Below, piece by piece: positions 1-8,711 of a DNA stretch of 64,000 nt. The position numbers and the translations under genes were made by a program. The stretch covers positions 1,178,001 to 1,242,000 of the forward strand of contig NZ_CP125370.1 of the NCBI RefSeq assembly GCF_030034735.1. Reading direction: 5' to 3'. Below the pieces are notes generated by a model. The model had not been told where the DNA came from. It saw nothing but the letters and a program-made list of their open reading frames with translations, and searched no databases. Within the stretch, counting starts at the first letter, position 1, and each line of letters begins with the position of its first letter. This DNA is from Paenibacillus sp. RC334. Lineage in GTDB: Bacteria; Bacillota; Bacilli; Paenibacillales; Paenibacillaceae.

Positions 1-1248
1 CTACTAGATGGCGGTAGAATCACCAAAGTGAATAACGTAGTGTCGGGAACGGGTTTCAAAGTCCTCTATCCTGTAGTGCCCGATGTAAATTATGCATTTG
101 TTGGCAATGGCACGGCAGTAAAATTTGATGGCAAAATATTGTTGTGGGGCGGGCAAGACACTTCAACCGACAGATGGGCTATAGACGCGACCGCATCCAA
201 TTTTGCTGTTTCTGTCTCTGTGGCAGACAGCGGATGGGCTGACAGCTACGCACCGACGTTAGACGACATCAAAGCCTACTTTTACGGGTACAAAGCATAC
301 GATGCTAACACCATCACGCCAGCACAGGCACAAGCGGCAACAACGGCAACATGGACAGGTACGGGTACTAAGTATTGGGTACAACGTGTAGGCGCAGCTA
401 ATTTCACGCAAACCGTTCCGCAAACGTCATATGCGGGGTACACGCCGTATCAACTTGTATACCAGCTTGCAACGCCTACCGTGGAGCCTATCGTTTCAGA
501 GGGTCAGCTATCCTTTGTGGAGGGAGACAATCAGGTTGAAGTAGGTACGGGTATTGTGTTGCGTGAGCGTGCTAAGCCTGCCAAGTATGATAACTACGAC
601 ATCAATACTGGGAAATCACAAGGCAATGCCCTTGCTCAGCGTGTAGCTTCTTATATCGGCCTGTACGAGAACGGTAATCGCAAGTTACGCGGGTGGGGCG
701 TGTTTAATGGTATAGATAACGGTCAAGCCATAGCGATATATCCTGACAGCTATGTTTCGGATGCTTCTTACAGTGTCACATATCTGATGCTGGATAAATC
801 TCCTTTAGCATCCTTTGTCGGCAGTTATGCCGCAAACGAAAAGACGCTACTCCTCGACTTGGTAGATAGCGTACAGCAGAATACGGCGCGTGTGTCGGTG
901 CTGGAGAATAAGAAAGTTGACAAAGACAATACCACATGGATTAAACCTACGCTGCTTAATGGGTGGTCTTCTGGACAAGTAGGTTACCTTAAAATGAGCG
1001 ATGGACTTGTCCTTTTTAGGGATAGCATAACGGGAGGCGCGGTGGCACCAGGGACATTATTGTTTACCTTGCCCAAAGGATATAGACCTGGGAAACTGAC
1101 AGAAATAAGGGTGCGGTCTAGCAACGGTGGAGGGGTTGAATCTAATAATTCCACGATCATGGTAGATGCCTTGGGACAGGTAAAAACGCAGAACACAACC
1201 TATATGACAATTTGGCTCGACGGTGTTTCATTTTTGGCTGAACAATAA
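1..1248 (+). CDS. Phage tail fibre / tail protein, 5'-truncated by window edge
   Basis: The reading frame is open to the first base, so the N-terminus is missing; a GTG at 28 lies in frame but has no need to be the start. The visible 415 residues are rich in Gly, Thr, Asn, Tyr and Val with few charges and no catalytic motif, as in beta-rich phage tail fibre or baseplate proteins. A short heptad-like stretch near visible residues 285-310 (LLLDLVDSVQQNTARVSVLE) could be a trimeric coiled coil before a C-terminal beta domain that would contact the host surface. It is followed by small phage genes, a holin and an endolysin, the usual order at the end of a Gram-positive late operon. Family assignment is by composition and context, not by a signature. 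Confidence 0.7.
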   Translation, partial: LLDGGRITKVNNVVSGTGFKVLYPVVPDVNYAFVGNGTAVKFDGKILLWGGQDTSTDRWAIDATASNFAVSVSVADSGWADSYAPTLDDIKAYFYGYKAYDANTITPAQAQAATTATWTGTGTKYWVQRVGAANFTQTVPQTSYAGYTPYQLVYQLATPTVEPIVSEGQLSFVEGDNQVEVGTGIVLRERAKPAKYDNYDINTGKSQGNALAQRVASYIGLYENGNRKLRGWGVFNGIDNGQAIAIYPDSYVSDASYSVTYLMLDKSPLASFVGSYAANEKTLLLDLVDSVQQNTARVSVLENKKVDKDNTTWIKPTLLNGWSSGQVGYLKMSDGLVLFRDSITGGAVAPGTLLFTLPKGYRPGKLTEIRVRSSNGGGVESNNSTIMVDALGQVKTQNTTYMTIWLDGVSFLAEQ

Positions 1249-1261
1249 AGGAGGGCACACC

Positions 1262-1873
1262 ATGAAAGTAGTACCTAAAGTAAATACAGACGGTCTCTAT
1301 CTGGAGGACGAGTTGGTGGACGATGCCTTTTCTGGCGTCGTCCCTTTTTATGCTCCATCTTCGCTCCCAATATCTGATACGGACCAGCAGTTAGGCACCT
1401 ATCAGCTTATTGCAGATAGTTCGAGTGCCACAGACGAAGCGAACTCAAAAACTATCCCTACTGGCTATACCGTTGGTATTCCAGTGCCACCGGGCTTATA
1501 CCATCCCCGTTTTGACATCCAAGGCTGGCTGACCTATGAAGCAGAATATGACGAAAAGCTGCTAGAGCCTCAAAACGCGCACGAGCAGTTGAACAAGGAA
1601 TCTCATGCTTCATTTCAGAAGCTGCATGATGAATGGCAAAGCAAGCCAGAAAACGAACGTGGGGAAGAACCCGTATATTCTGTACCAAATTTTACAACTC
1701 CAGAACGAAAAGACCCAACGACATTCTGGGGTGAAGGATTAAGTGACGAAGCGATCAAGGAGCTGACACAAAAAACGGAGCAACAGCCAAGCGAGGCAGA
1801 CCAATTGAAGCAGCGTATTGCAGATCTGGAAGTAACGCTGATCCAACTCATGCTTGGTAACACAGGAAAATAA
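1262..1873 (+). CDS. Small phage structural/accessory protein, tail-fibre neighbour
   Basis: The start is the ATG at 1262, preceded by AAGGAGGG at good spacing and 13 bases after the tail gene stop; an upstream in-frame GTG at 1223 lies inside the tail gene. The 203-residue product begins MKVVPKVNTDGLYLEDELV, has a central stretch rich in Glu, Pro and Trp, and ends in a short predicted coiled coil (EADQLKQRIADLEVTLIQLM) that is common at the C-terminus of small proteins encoded after tail fibre genes in Firmicute phages. I recognise the type but not a named family. A tail-fibre chaperone or fibre accessory subunit would fit the position; this is inference. Confidence 0.65.
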   Translation: MKVVPKVNTDGLYLEDELVDDAFSGVVPFYAPSSLPISDTDQQLGTYQLIADSSSATDEANSKTIPTGYTVGIPVPPGLYHPRFDIQGWLTYEAEYDEKLLEPQNAHEQLNKESHASFQKLHDEWQSKPENERGEEPVYSVPNFTTPERKDPTTFWGEGLSDEAIKELTQKTEQQPSEADQLKQRIADLEVTLIQLMLGNTGK

Positions 1874-1933
1874 CGTGTACTGACTATTATATACAGTAGC
1901 AAAAATCTATATAAAAGAGGTGAAATCATAACC

Positions 1934-2200
1934 ATGGCAGCTTTAACAGAGGCTCAATTGCGTATTTGTGCTCATGCCTGCATCACCCGCTATGATCGGG
2001 GAGAGGGCGATGTAGCTACGATCATTGGAAGCTATGTTTTGGATGAACAACAGCGTGACGAGGTCATGGAGATTATTTTATCCAAACGTTCCGATCTAGT
2101 GCCGGGTAACGTAGAAGATTCGTCATCTGAGGATATTTTGAATGAACAGGAAGAAACGGTTCCTTGGTACAGCTCTATTTTTCGCAAGAAAACAGTATAA
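1934..2200 (+). CDS. Small hypothetical phage protein (88 aa)
   Basis: This is an 88-residue acidic protein starting MAALTEAQLRICAHACITRY. The start at 1934 follows AAGAGGTG with about 10 bases spacing. The first half looks helical (TEAQLRICAHACITRYDRGEG and QQRDEVMEIILSKR) and the tail is acidic and then basic. It lies between the tail region and the holin, where many phages carry XkdX-like or XhlA-like small proteins, but the sequence matches neither clearly. Function unknown. Confidence 0.55.
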   Translation: MAALTEAQLRICAHACITRYDRGEGDVATIIGSYVLDEQQRDEVMEIILSKRSDLVPGNVEDSSSEDILNEQEETVPWYSSIFRKKTV

Positions 2201-2337
2201 CGATTAGGAAAATAAATATATACACGAATCTACAAATTCCACTGTATAGATGTGCTGGTGACGTTATAGGACATCGTTGTAAAAATTTCGGTTTTATAGA
2301 GAAAGTGAAAAGCATAGCGCACAGCAGGTGATACTAT

Positions 2338-2364
2338 GATGCCCTTGGACCAACCAAGGGCATC
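2338..2364 (+). promoter_or_regulatory. Strong stem-loop before the holin gene
   Basis: A perfect 11-bp stem (GATGCCCTTGG paired with CCAAGGGCATC, 5-base loop) stands 34 bases before the holin start. No T run follows, so it is not a standard intrinsic terminator. It may protect or pause the lysis transcript. The rest of the gap from 2201 to 2398 shows nothing else I can identify. Confidence 0.5.
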
Positions 2365-2398
2365 CATTAGATAAGTTGGTTCAAAAGGGGGAACAAGC

Positions 2399-2845
2399 AT
2401 GCATGAAAAGGTCGATCAGATTTGGCTGGGGTTTTCCACGGGGACCTTGATCGGTTATTTTTTCGGGGGGTGGACGACGATGTTGACGTTGTTGTTATGG
2501 ATGGTCATTATCGACTTTTTTACCGGCTGGGCGGCGGCCTGGATTAATGGAGCATTGAAAAGCCGAGAGGGCTATTACGGTATTTTTCGCAAGGTTACAG
2601 TGTTTTTGATGATTACGGTAGCTCATCTGATCGACGGTATTCTGGGGGATGCACATTATTTCCGGGATGCCGTTGTTTTCTTTTATTTGGCGAACGAGCT
2701 ATTGTCGATTATTGAAAATGTGGGCCGAATGGGAGTGCCAATGCCGGATATTTTGCGAAATGCGGTAGCCATTTTTGAATCCAAGTCGGTCGGGGAAAAG
2801 AAAAAGCCAACAGACCCCTCCGACAAAAGAAATAAAGCTTCATAA
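2399..2845 (+). CDS. Phage holin (phage_holin_4 / TcdE-like)
   Basis: This 148-residue membrane protein has hydrophobic segments at about residues 13-45 and 60-100. It carries the pattern of the toxin-secretion/phage-lysis holin family: a GWTTMLTLLLWMVIIDFFTGW segment, then KSREGYYGIFRK, then a second membrane region. The C-terminus is short, charged and Lys-rich (KKKPTDPSDKRNKAS), typical of a cytoplasmic holin tail. The start at 2399 has AAAGGGGG upstream. Holins form membrane lesions that let the endolysin reach the wall; the endolysin gene follows directly. Confidence 0.85.
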   Translation: MHEKVDQIWLGFSTGTLIGYFFGGWTTMLTLLLWMVIIDFFTGWAAAWINGALKSREGYYGIFRKVTVFLMITVAHLIDGILGDAHYFRDAVVFFYLANELLSIIENVGRMGVPMPDILRNAVAIFESKSVGEKKKPTDPSDKRNKAS

Positions 2846-2979
2846 GGTGAGCAGAATGCACCTTTGCCCCATTTTCAGCACCAAGTTGGAAAAGCCCGGA
2901 CCACGTCAATGGTCCAAGCATAGTTATAACAGTAACATCATCGGTTACAACATTATGAATGACAAGGAGGGATCGACTT

Positions 2980-3945
2980 ATGCAAGATCGCAGTCCTAAC
3001 GCTGCCGAGGGCATTGACGTGTCCCGATACCAGGGAAATATTGATTGGAAACGTGTACGAGCCGATGGCAAATCGTTTGCCTTTATAAAAGCGAGTCAGG
3101 GACAGCGTTACGTCGATCCGACATTTATCACCAACGCCAAAGGGGCCAAGGCAGCAGGGGTATTGCTGGGAGCTTACCATTTTGTAGATGCAACCAGCGT
3201 TGACGCGGCCAAAGCGGAGGCCAGACATTTTGCCGAGGTACTGGATCGGGTTGGAGGTGCAGAAGCGCTGGACTTTCCAGCGGTCATGGATTATGAGAAT
3301 AATCCGGGTGGACTTAGCTCTGCCGCGATCCATGACGTAGCCATGGCGTTTTTGACGGAATTTGAAAGGGTAAGTGGTCGCAAGCCGATGGTATATACGG
3401 GAAACGCTTTTGCAGCCCATTTCAAAGCGTCGCTGGTAGCTTATAAGCTGTGGATTGCGCGCTATAGCACACGAGTGCCCAATGATACCACAGCATGGAA
3501 GCTGTGGGACTTCTGGCAATACAGCGACAGTGGACGAGTTGATGGGATTCAAGGGCCAGTTGACCTGAATGTATACGCCGGAACTGAGGCAGAGCTGCGC
3601 CAAGCTTTTGCAGGAGAAGAGGGGGATGAGCCGATGACAGCAGAGGAAAAAGCGGCATTTAAAGCCTTGCAGCAGCAGGTTGCCGCACTTGAAAACAGCA
3701 AGGATGTGCTCAAACAGACATTGAACGAACAGACCGCTTATATTAAAAAAGTGGATCAGCAAGTAGCTGACCTGGAGGCGCGTCAGGCTATGCCAGTGCC
3801 AGCTTGGGCAAAGGAAGCCGTAGCCGCAGCCGTTGCTTTTAATCCGTCGAGTCCGATTGTGGATGCCAAGCAGCCGAGCAGCTATGATTTTTATCGCCTG
3901 CTCGTAGTCTTGAACCGTCTGGGTGTGTTTAAGAAATCGTCGTAA
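2980..3945 (+). CDS. GH25 endolysin (N-acetylmuramidase)
   Basis: The ATG at 2980 is chosen because AAGGAGGG lies just before it; an in-frame ATG at 2959 overlaps that signal. The N-terminal 200 residues are a glycoside hydrolase family 25 lysozyme domain: EGIDVSRYQGNIDW at the start with the catalytic-type Asp, FAFIKASQG, LGAYHFVD, a VMDYEN acidic motif, VYTGN and FWQYSDSG. A coiled-coil linker follows at about 215-260. The end, from about 265, is a small helical domain (VPAWAKEAVAAAVAFNP, then YRLLVVLNRLGVF) resembling the wall- or surface-anchoring tails of Paenibacillus phage lysins. It cleaves the muramic acid-glucosamine bond of peptidoglycan and partners the upstream holin. Confidence 0.9.
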   Translation: MQDRSPNAAEGIDVSRYQGNIDWKRVRADGKSFAFIKASQGQRYVDPTFITNAKGAKAAGVLLGAYHFVDATSVDAAKAEARHFAEVLDRVGGAEALDFPAVMDYENNPGGLSSAAIHDVAMAFLTEFERVSGRKPMVYTGNAFAAHFKASLVAYKLWIARYSTRVPNDTTAWKLWDFWQYSDSGRVDGIQGPVDLNVYAGTEAELRQAFAGEEGDEPMTAEEKAAFKALQQQVAALENSKDVLKQTLNEQTAYIKKVDQQVADLEARQAMPVPAWAKEAVAAAVAFNPSSPIVDAKQPSSYDFYRLLVVLNRLGVFKKSS

Positions 3946-3988
3946 ACTACTGAACAAACAGGAACTAAGTAGGAGAATTGGATCTTAC

Positions 3989-4030
3989 AAAAAGGACGCG
4001 AGCAGCTGTTACAGCGGCGTTCTTTTTTGT
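3989..4030 (+). terminator. Intrinsic terminator after the endolysin
   Basis: AAAAGGACGC pairs with GCGTTCTTTT around an inner GCTG-TTA-CAGC hairpin, ending in a T run. It closes the phage late operon. Confidence 0.75.
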
Positions 4031-4262
4031 ATATTTGTAGATATTTCCCTGTGATATTAACTAACATTACTCTCCGAAAACGTTCGGAAATTTAAAAAGA
4101 TCTATGAAAACGCTCTTGTCTACCATCTCATTTTATAGTAAAGTATCCAGTAATCACTCTCCATTCATGTAATCACTTGTATATACTGTGAGTATATATG
4201 ACATTTTTCACTATGATTCAACAAAAGCTGAATGCTTGGAGATAGCAATCTTCCTCATAACC

Positions 4263-4373
4263 TCACAGACCATCGCATCGGGTACGAGACTTTAGGCATA
4301 CATCACGGAGGCCGATTGAATTGAACCACAGGGTGTTGATATCTACTTCTACATATAAAATTACCTTACACAC
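4263..4373 (-). pseudogene. Second short decayed minus-strand frame
   Basis: Immediately downstream of the decayed frame at 4366-4805 (minus strand) a 36-codon open frame reads ...LYVEVDINTLWFNSIG...; it lacks a good start codon (the ATG near its start is followed at once by a stop in its own frame) and, after a TGA, the same frame stays open for another 14 codons. An AGGAGGTG sits at the junction, as if two genes had been translationally coupled. The protein is not recognised. The call rests on protein-like composition only. Confidence 0.25.
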
Positions 4374-4805
4374 CTCCTACTTGAGCATTTTGCAACAATC
4401 CCAAGAGCGATTTCAAATCAGCAATATATAGATCGAAACGGTTTAGTTCGTCTATCTATTGTACTTTCGAGCGTTGGGAATCGAATGATGCAAAGTGCTG
4501 ACTTATGAAATAGCTTCCATCAGAGAAAATGATATCACTCGGTAATAGGCTAAAAATCAGCTTGATTCCCTCATACTCACGCGAAATAATGAACATGCAA
4601 CCCAGAAGAAGTCTATTTTTCTGTTGAATATAAAGGGAGATTCATTTTAGCAATTTGTCCTCCATCATTTGATAATACCTTACGATTGGTGATAGATATT
4701 TGCTGTGTAAGCTTACGTAACTGTGTGTCATCGGGTTTAATTTGGACCCTGTGTCCATTAGATCATAGAGATTATCCGGGCATCCATCTGGTATCAACGA
4801 ACTAA
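4366..4805 (-). pseudogene. Decayed gene of unknown family in the prophage-flank gap
   Basis: On the minus strand, fragments in different frames join into one protein-like reading: ...SLIPDGCPDNLYDLMDTGSK, then after a frame change DDTQLRKLTQQISITNRKVL and AKMNLPLYSTEK followed by TAG, then in another frame EYEGIKLIFSLLPSDIIF, SYFISQHFASFDSQRSKVQ, an in-frame TAG, and DELNRFDLYIADLKSLLGLL, ending at a TAA at 4366-4368. The fragments are collinear and of normal amino-acid composition, so I read them as a gene destroyed by at least two frameshifts and stops. The IPDGC motif recalls some AraC-type regulators but the rest does not. The other sequence between 3946 and 4836 holds a terminator and nothing else recognisable. 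Confidence 0.45.
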
Positions 4806-4836
4806 CAATATATGAGGTGTGAAAGGGGTCTGCTGC

Positions 4837-6492
4837 ATGAGGAAAAAGTACGTAAAGAACAAAGCTTGGACCGTCCTACTGGTGCTTGCATTGGGGGCTG
4901 TTCTGGCACTTTCCGGCTGTGGAGGTTCCAATGAAGGCGCAAAACCGGAGGCAGGAAAAACGCCAGGCGGCGCAGGAGAGGGCAAGCAGGATACATTAAT
5001 TTATGGACGCGGTGGCGATTCCGTGGCGCTGGACCCTGCGATTGTGACCGAAAGTGAATCGCTAAAAATTGGAATGCAGGTGTTCGATACCTTGCTGGAA
5101 TACAAGGAGAGCACCACGGAGATTCAGCCGGGGCTTGCAGAGAGCTGGGAAGTATCACCGGACGGACTGATTTATACGTTCAAGCTGCGTCAAAGTGTAA
5201 AATTCCATGATGGAAGCGACTTTAATGCAGAAGCCGTTGTATTTAACTTTAACCGCTGGTCTGATCCGAAAAGTCCATACAAATTTGAAGGGGACTCGTA
5301 TGATTATTATGACTCCATGTTCGGCCCAGAAGGGAGTCGGGTGATCAAGGAGGTCAAAGCGGTAGCTGCGAACACTGTCCAGTTTAAACTGACCAAGCCG
5401 CAGGCGCCTTTTTTACAAAATATCGCTATGCCATCCTTTAGTATTGCAAGCCCTAAGGCTATTCAGGAGAAAAAGGCTGATTTCAAGAGCAATCCGGTCG
5501 GTACGGGACCCTTTGTATTTAAGGAATGGAAACGAAATGATACCATCACGCTGGAGAAAAATCCAAACTATTGGAAAGAGGGACAGCCGAAGCTGGCCAA
5601 GATCATTGTTCGTTCTATTCCCGACAATACCGCGCGATTTAATGCTCTGCAAAACGGAGAAATTGATCTGATGGAGGATCTGAACCCGGACGATGCGAAG
5701 CAGCTGGAAGGCAATAACGAACTGCAAAAAATTGAACGCCCATCCTTTAATGTGGCGTATATTGGATTTAATTTAAAGAAAAAGGTATTCAATAATCCTA
5801 AGGTACGGCAGGCGCTTAATCATGCGGTGAACAAGCAGGCCATTATTGATGCATTGTTTGCGGGACAAGCCAAGCCTGCGGTCAATCCGATGCCACCTAC
5901 GTTATGGGGATATAACGATAGCATTCAGGATTATGCCTACGATCTGGATAAGGCTAAATCCTTGCTGGCGGAAGCGGGCTATCCTAATGGGCTTACCGAG
6001 CCGTTAACCTTTTACGCGATGCCTGTATCTCGTCCGTATATGCCTGACGGCAAAAAGGTAGCGGAAGCCATTCAAGCTGATTTTGAAAAAATAGGTGTGA
6101 AAGTGAACATTCAATCGCCGGAATGGGCCACTTATCTGGATGATGTCAAGGCGGGCCAGAAAGATGATTTGTATATGCTGGGATGGAACGGAGATAATGG
6201 CGATCCGGACAACTTCCTGTACACCCTGCTGGACAAGGATACGATTCCGGGCAATAACCGTAGTTTTTATGTCAATGAGAAGCTGCATAAAATATTGGTG
6301 AAAGCTCAGGTTGAGGTCGATCAGAACAAGCGGGCGGAAATGTACAAACAAGCACAAGTGATTATTAAACAGGATGCGCCGTGGATTCCACTGGTTCACA
6401 GCACACCACTGATGGCAGGTAAAGTGAACCTCAAGGGCTTCGTGCCTTCTCCGGCAGGTATTGAATCGTATGGCAACGTTTATTTTGAATAG
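4837..6492 (+). CDS. ABC transporter substrate-binding lipoprotein, family 5 (peptide/nickel type)
   Basis: The start is the ATG at 4837 with AAAGGGG upstream; a GTG at 4819 is in frame but lies before that signal. A lipoprotein signal (MRKKYVKNK, hydrophobic run, LSGC lipobox at about residue 28) is followed by a Gly/Lys linker and a full SBP_bac_5 domain of about 500 residues: DTLIYGRGGDSVALDPA, the family signature region FHDGSDFNAEAVVFNFNRW, VGTGPFVFKEWKRND and the C-terminal DAPWIPLVHSTPL. It captures oligopeptides or similar ligands outside the membrane and feeds the two permeases encoded next, 38 and 78 bases apart. The ligand cannot be told from sequence. It is first gene of a three-gene operon. 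Confidence 0.93.
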   Translation: MRKKYVKNKAWTVLLVLALGAVLALSGCGGSNEGAKPEAGKTPGGAGEGKQDTLIYGRGGDSVALDPAIVTESESLKIGMQVFDTLLEYKESTTEIQPGLAESWEVSPDGLIYTFKLRQSVKFHDGSDFNAEAVVFNFNRWSDPKSPYKFEGDSYDYYDSMFGPEGSRVIKEVKAVAANTVQFKLTKPQAPFLQNIAMPSFSIASPKAIQEKKADFKSNPVGTGPFVFKEWKRNDTITLEKNPNYWKEGQPKLAKIIVRSIPDNTARFNALQNGEIDLMEDLNPDDAKQLEGNNELQKIERPSFNVAYIGFNLKKKVFNNPKVRQALNHAVNKQAIIDALFAGQAKPAVNPMPPTLWGYNDSIQDYAYDLDKAKSLLAEAGYPNGLTEPLTFYAMPVSRPYMPDGKKVAEAIQADFEKIGVKVNIQSPEWATYLDDVKAGQKDDLYMLGWNGDNGDPDNFLYTLLDKDTIPGNNRSFYVNEKLHKILVKAQVEVDQNKRAEMYKQAQVIIKQDAPWIPLVHSTPLMAGKVNLKGFVPSPAGIESYGNVYFE

Positions 6493-6530
6493 TCCAAATA
6501 GCACATACGCAAGCAGGCGGTGATTTTGGT

Positions 6531-7535
6531 ATGAACTCATATATTGTAAAAAGACTGGCCGTTTTGATTCCGGTATTACTGGGCATGACGCTCATCGTTT
6601 TTTCGATTATTCATGCCATTCCGGGGGATCCGGCGGAAACGATACTGGGAGACAAGGCCACAGAGCAGTCCAAACAGGCACTACGTGAGCAGTTGGGGCT
6701 GGACAAGCCGTGGTTACAGCAATATGGAACTTACCTGGGTGAGCTGGCCCATGGCGATTTGGGTGATTCGATCCGCACCAGACAGCCGATTGCCCGGGAA
6801 ATGCTGCCTTACTTGGCGGCTACGCTGGAGTTGACGGTGGCGAGTATGTTTTTTGCCGTTGTTGTTGGAATGAATGCGGGTATCGTGAGCGCCTGGAAGC
6901 GGAATTCCTGGTTCGACTATGTCAGCATGGTCATTGCCCTTGTCGGGGTGTCGATGCCCATTTTCTGGCTGGGTCTGATGGAGCAGTGGATTTTTGCCAA
7001 TAAGCTGCATTGGCTTCCTTCTATCGGACGTATGAATTCCCGTGATCCGGTGGAGGCGGTAACGCATTTGGCGGTTATTGATGCGATGATTGGTGGACGT
7101 ATGGAGCAGGTATGGACGGTCATCAAGCATTTGATTTTGCCCAGCATCGCACTGGGAACCATCCCGATGGCGGTCATTGCCCGCATTACCCGTTCCAGCA
7201 TGCTGGAGGTTATGGATTCGGATTATATCCGTACAGCCCGAGCGAAGGGACTGGCATCTTTTCAAGTCGTGTACAAGCATGCACTTAAAAATGCCGCCAT
7301 CCCCGTGCTTACCGTCATCGGTCTTCAGACGGGCTCGCTACTGGGCGGCGCGGTGCTGACAGAGACCATTTTTGCATGGCCCGGCATCGGACGCTACATT
7401 TTTGAAGCGATCAGCTCGCGTGACTATCCTGTCATTCAAAGCGGGATTCTGATCATTGCGTTCCTGTTCGTCATCATTAATCTGATTGTCGATTTACTGT
7501 ACGCGGTTCTGGACCGGCGTATCCGTTATCAGTAA
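6531..7535 (+). CDS. ABC transporter permease, DppB/OppB type
   Basis: This 334-residue permease has six predicted membrane segments. The N-terminus MNSYIVKRLAVLIPVLLGMTLIVFSIIHAIPGDPA is diagnostic of the DppB group (PGDP motif). The EAA loop that contacts the ATPase reads YIRTARAKGLASFQVVYKHA at about residues 230-249, and the end is the usual AWPGIGRYIFEAISSRDYP segment. It forms the channel with the permease encoded 35 bases downstream. Length and motifs are normal. The partner ATPases (DppD/F type) are not in this window. Confidence 0.93.
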   Translation: MNSYIVKRLAVLIPVLLGMTLIVFSIIHAIPGDPAETILGDKATEQSKQALREQLGLDKPWLQQYGTYLGELAHGDLGDSIRTRQPIAREMLPYLAATLELTVASMFFAVVVGMNAGIVSAWKRNSWFDYVSMVIALVGVSMPIFWLGLMEQWIFANKLHWLPSIGRMNSRDPVEAVTHLAVIDAMIGGRMEQVWTVIKHLILPSIALGTIPMAVIARITRSSMLEVMDSDYIRTARAKGLASFQVVYKHALKNAAIPVLTVIGLQTGSLLGGAVLTETIFAWPGIGRYIFEAISSRDYPVIQSGILIIAFLFVIINLIVDLLYAVLDRRIRYQ

Positions 7536-7570
7536 TCAAGTCGTCAATGGGTCAAGGGGGAGCTTGTCCG

Positions 7571-8482
7571 ATGTCACAATTTTCGATGGAACCCAACAAT
7601 ATACCGACGACACGCCATACGCTGGCTCATGTGCCTGTCGTTTCCGGCCCTTGGAGAGACGCGTGGAGGGCTTTCCAACACAATAAAATGGCGCTCGTCG
7701 GCCTCAGCATTATTATCTTCTTTGTCATTATCGCTTTGATCGCTCCGTGGATTGCTCCTTTTGATTATAAAGCGCAGAATTTGGTGGGTCGCTTGCAACC
7801 CCCTTCCGCAGAGCACTGGTTTGGGACGGACGATCTCGGCCGGGATCTGCTGACTCGTACACTATATGGAGCCAGAATCTCGTTGTGGGTCGGTTTTTTG
7901 TCCGTCATTGGTTCGATGATCGTAGGAACGGCCTTGGGTTTAATTGCGGGATTTTACGGAAAATGGGCAGACATGCTCATCTCGCGGCTGTTCGACATTT
8001 TACTGGCATTTCCGGGGATTCTGCTGGCGATTGCTATCGTTGCTATTTTAGGGCCTTCCCTGGAAAATGCACTGTATGCCATTGCGATCGTCAACGTACC
8101 GACATACGGACGGTTGGTGCGCTCCAAAGTGCTCAGTGTCAAAACCGAGGAATACATCACTTCTGCCAGAGCGCTTGGGGCGAATAATGTTCGAATCATA
8201 CTCCGATATATTTTGCCGAACAGCCTGACACCGATCATCGTACAGGGCACGCTGGGGATAGGAACGGCGATCATTGAAGCGGCAGCGCTTGGATTTCTCG
8301 GCTTGGGCGCACAACCTCCTGAACCGGAGTGGGGGAAAATGCTGTCGGATTCACGCCAATACATCCAGAATGCACCATGGACTGTTATTTTTCCGGGTAT
8401 ATCCATTATGCTGACTGTATTGGGCTTTAACCTGATGGGTGACGGCTTGCGGGATGTGCTGGACCCGAGGGCGAAGCGCTAG
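7571..8482 (+). CDS. ABC transporter permease, DppC/OppC type
   Basis: The ATG at 7571 follows AAGGGGGA; an upstream in-frame ATG at 7547 precedes that signal. The 303-residue protein has the DppC N-terminal OppC_N segment (AWRAFQHNKMALVGLSIIIFFVIIALIAPWIAPFD), the motif HWFGTDDLGRDLLTRTLYGARISL, and the EAA loop YITSARALGANNVRIILRYI at about 200-219, then a GFLGLGAQPPEPEWGKML end. It pairs with the upstream permease. The operon stops at a strong terminator with no ATPase gene. Confidence 0.93.
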   Translation: MSQFSMEPNNIPTTRHTLAHVPVVSGPWRDAWRAFQHNKMALVGLSIIIFFVIIALIAPWIAPFDYKAQNLVGRLQPPSAEHWFGTDDLGRDLLTRTLYGARISLWVGFLSVIGSMIVGTALGLIAGFYGKWADMLISRLFDILLAFPGILLAIAIVAILGPSLENALYAIAIVNVPTYGRLVRSKVLSVKTEEYITSARALGANNVRIILRYILPNSLTPIIVQGTLGIGTAIIEAAALGFLGLGAQPPEPEWGKMLSDSRQYIQNAPWTVIFPGISIMLTVLGFNLMGDGLRDVLDPRAKR

Positions 8483-8520
8483 AACAAAAGTAGTTTAGCT
8501 TATATACTTCTAATATTATT

Positions 8521-8572
8521 AAAAAAAGGTGTTCCCCGGCCTGAATCCTAATGGCTGGAGGAACACCTTTTT
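8521..8572 (+). terminator. Intrinsic terminator after the ABC importer operon
   Basis: AAAGGTGTTCC pairs with GGAACACCTTT around a 27-base loop, flanked by A and T runs, so it can work in both directions. Confidence 0.85.
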
Positions 8573-8650
8573 CATATGACATTTTTCGTGTAATGAACTT
8601 CGATTCATTCAACTGTGACATACAATCTTCTCAATGCAAGTCATGTCAGC

Positions 8651-8679
8651 TTTCCTGAGACGTGAAAAAAATGTATAAT
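8651..8679 (+). promoter_or_regulatory. Probable sigma-A promoter of the dGTPase-like gene
   Basis: A perfect TATAAT at 8674-8679 lies 33 bases before the start codon, with a poor -35 (TTTCCT at 8651-8656) at 17 bases spacing. The -10 carries the call. Confidence 0.5.
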
Positions 8680-8711
8680 CACTCCAATTGAGTACGTTGG
8701 GAGTGGGCTTT

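Noticed and set aside
2709..3957. Long minus-strand frames opposite the endolysin gene
   Set aside because: Shadow frames of the GH25 gene: no ribosome site, Cys/His/Arg-rich composition without any family motif.
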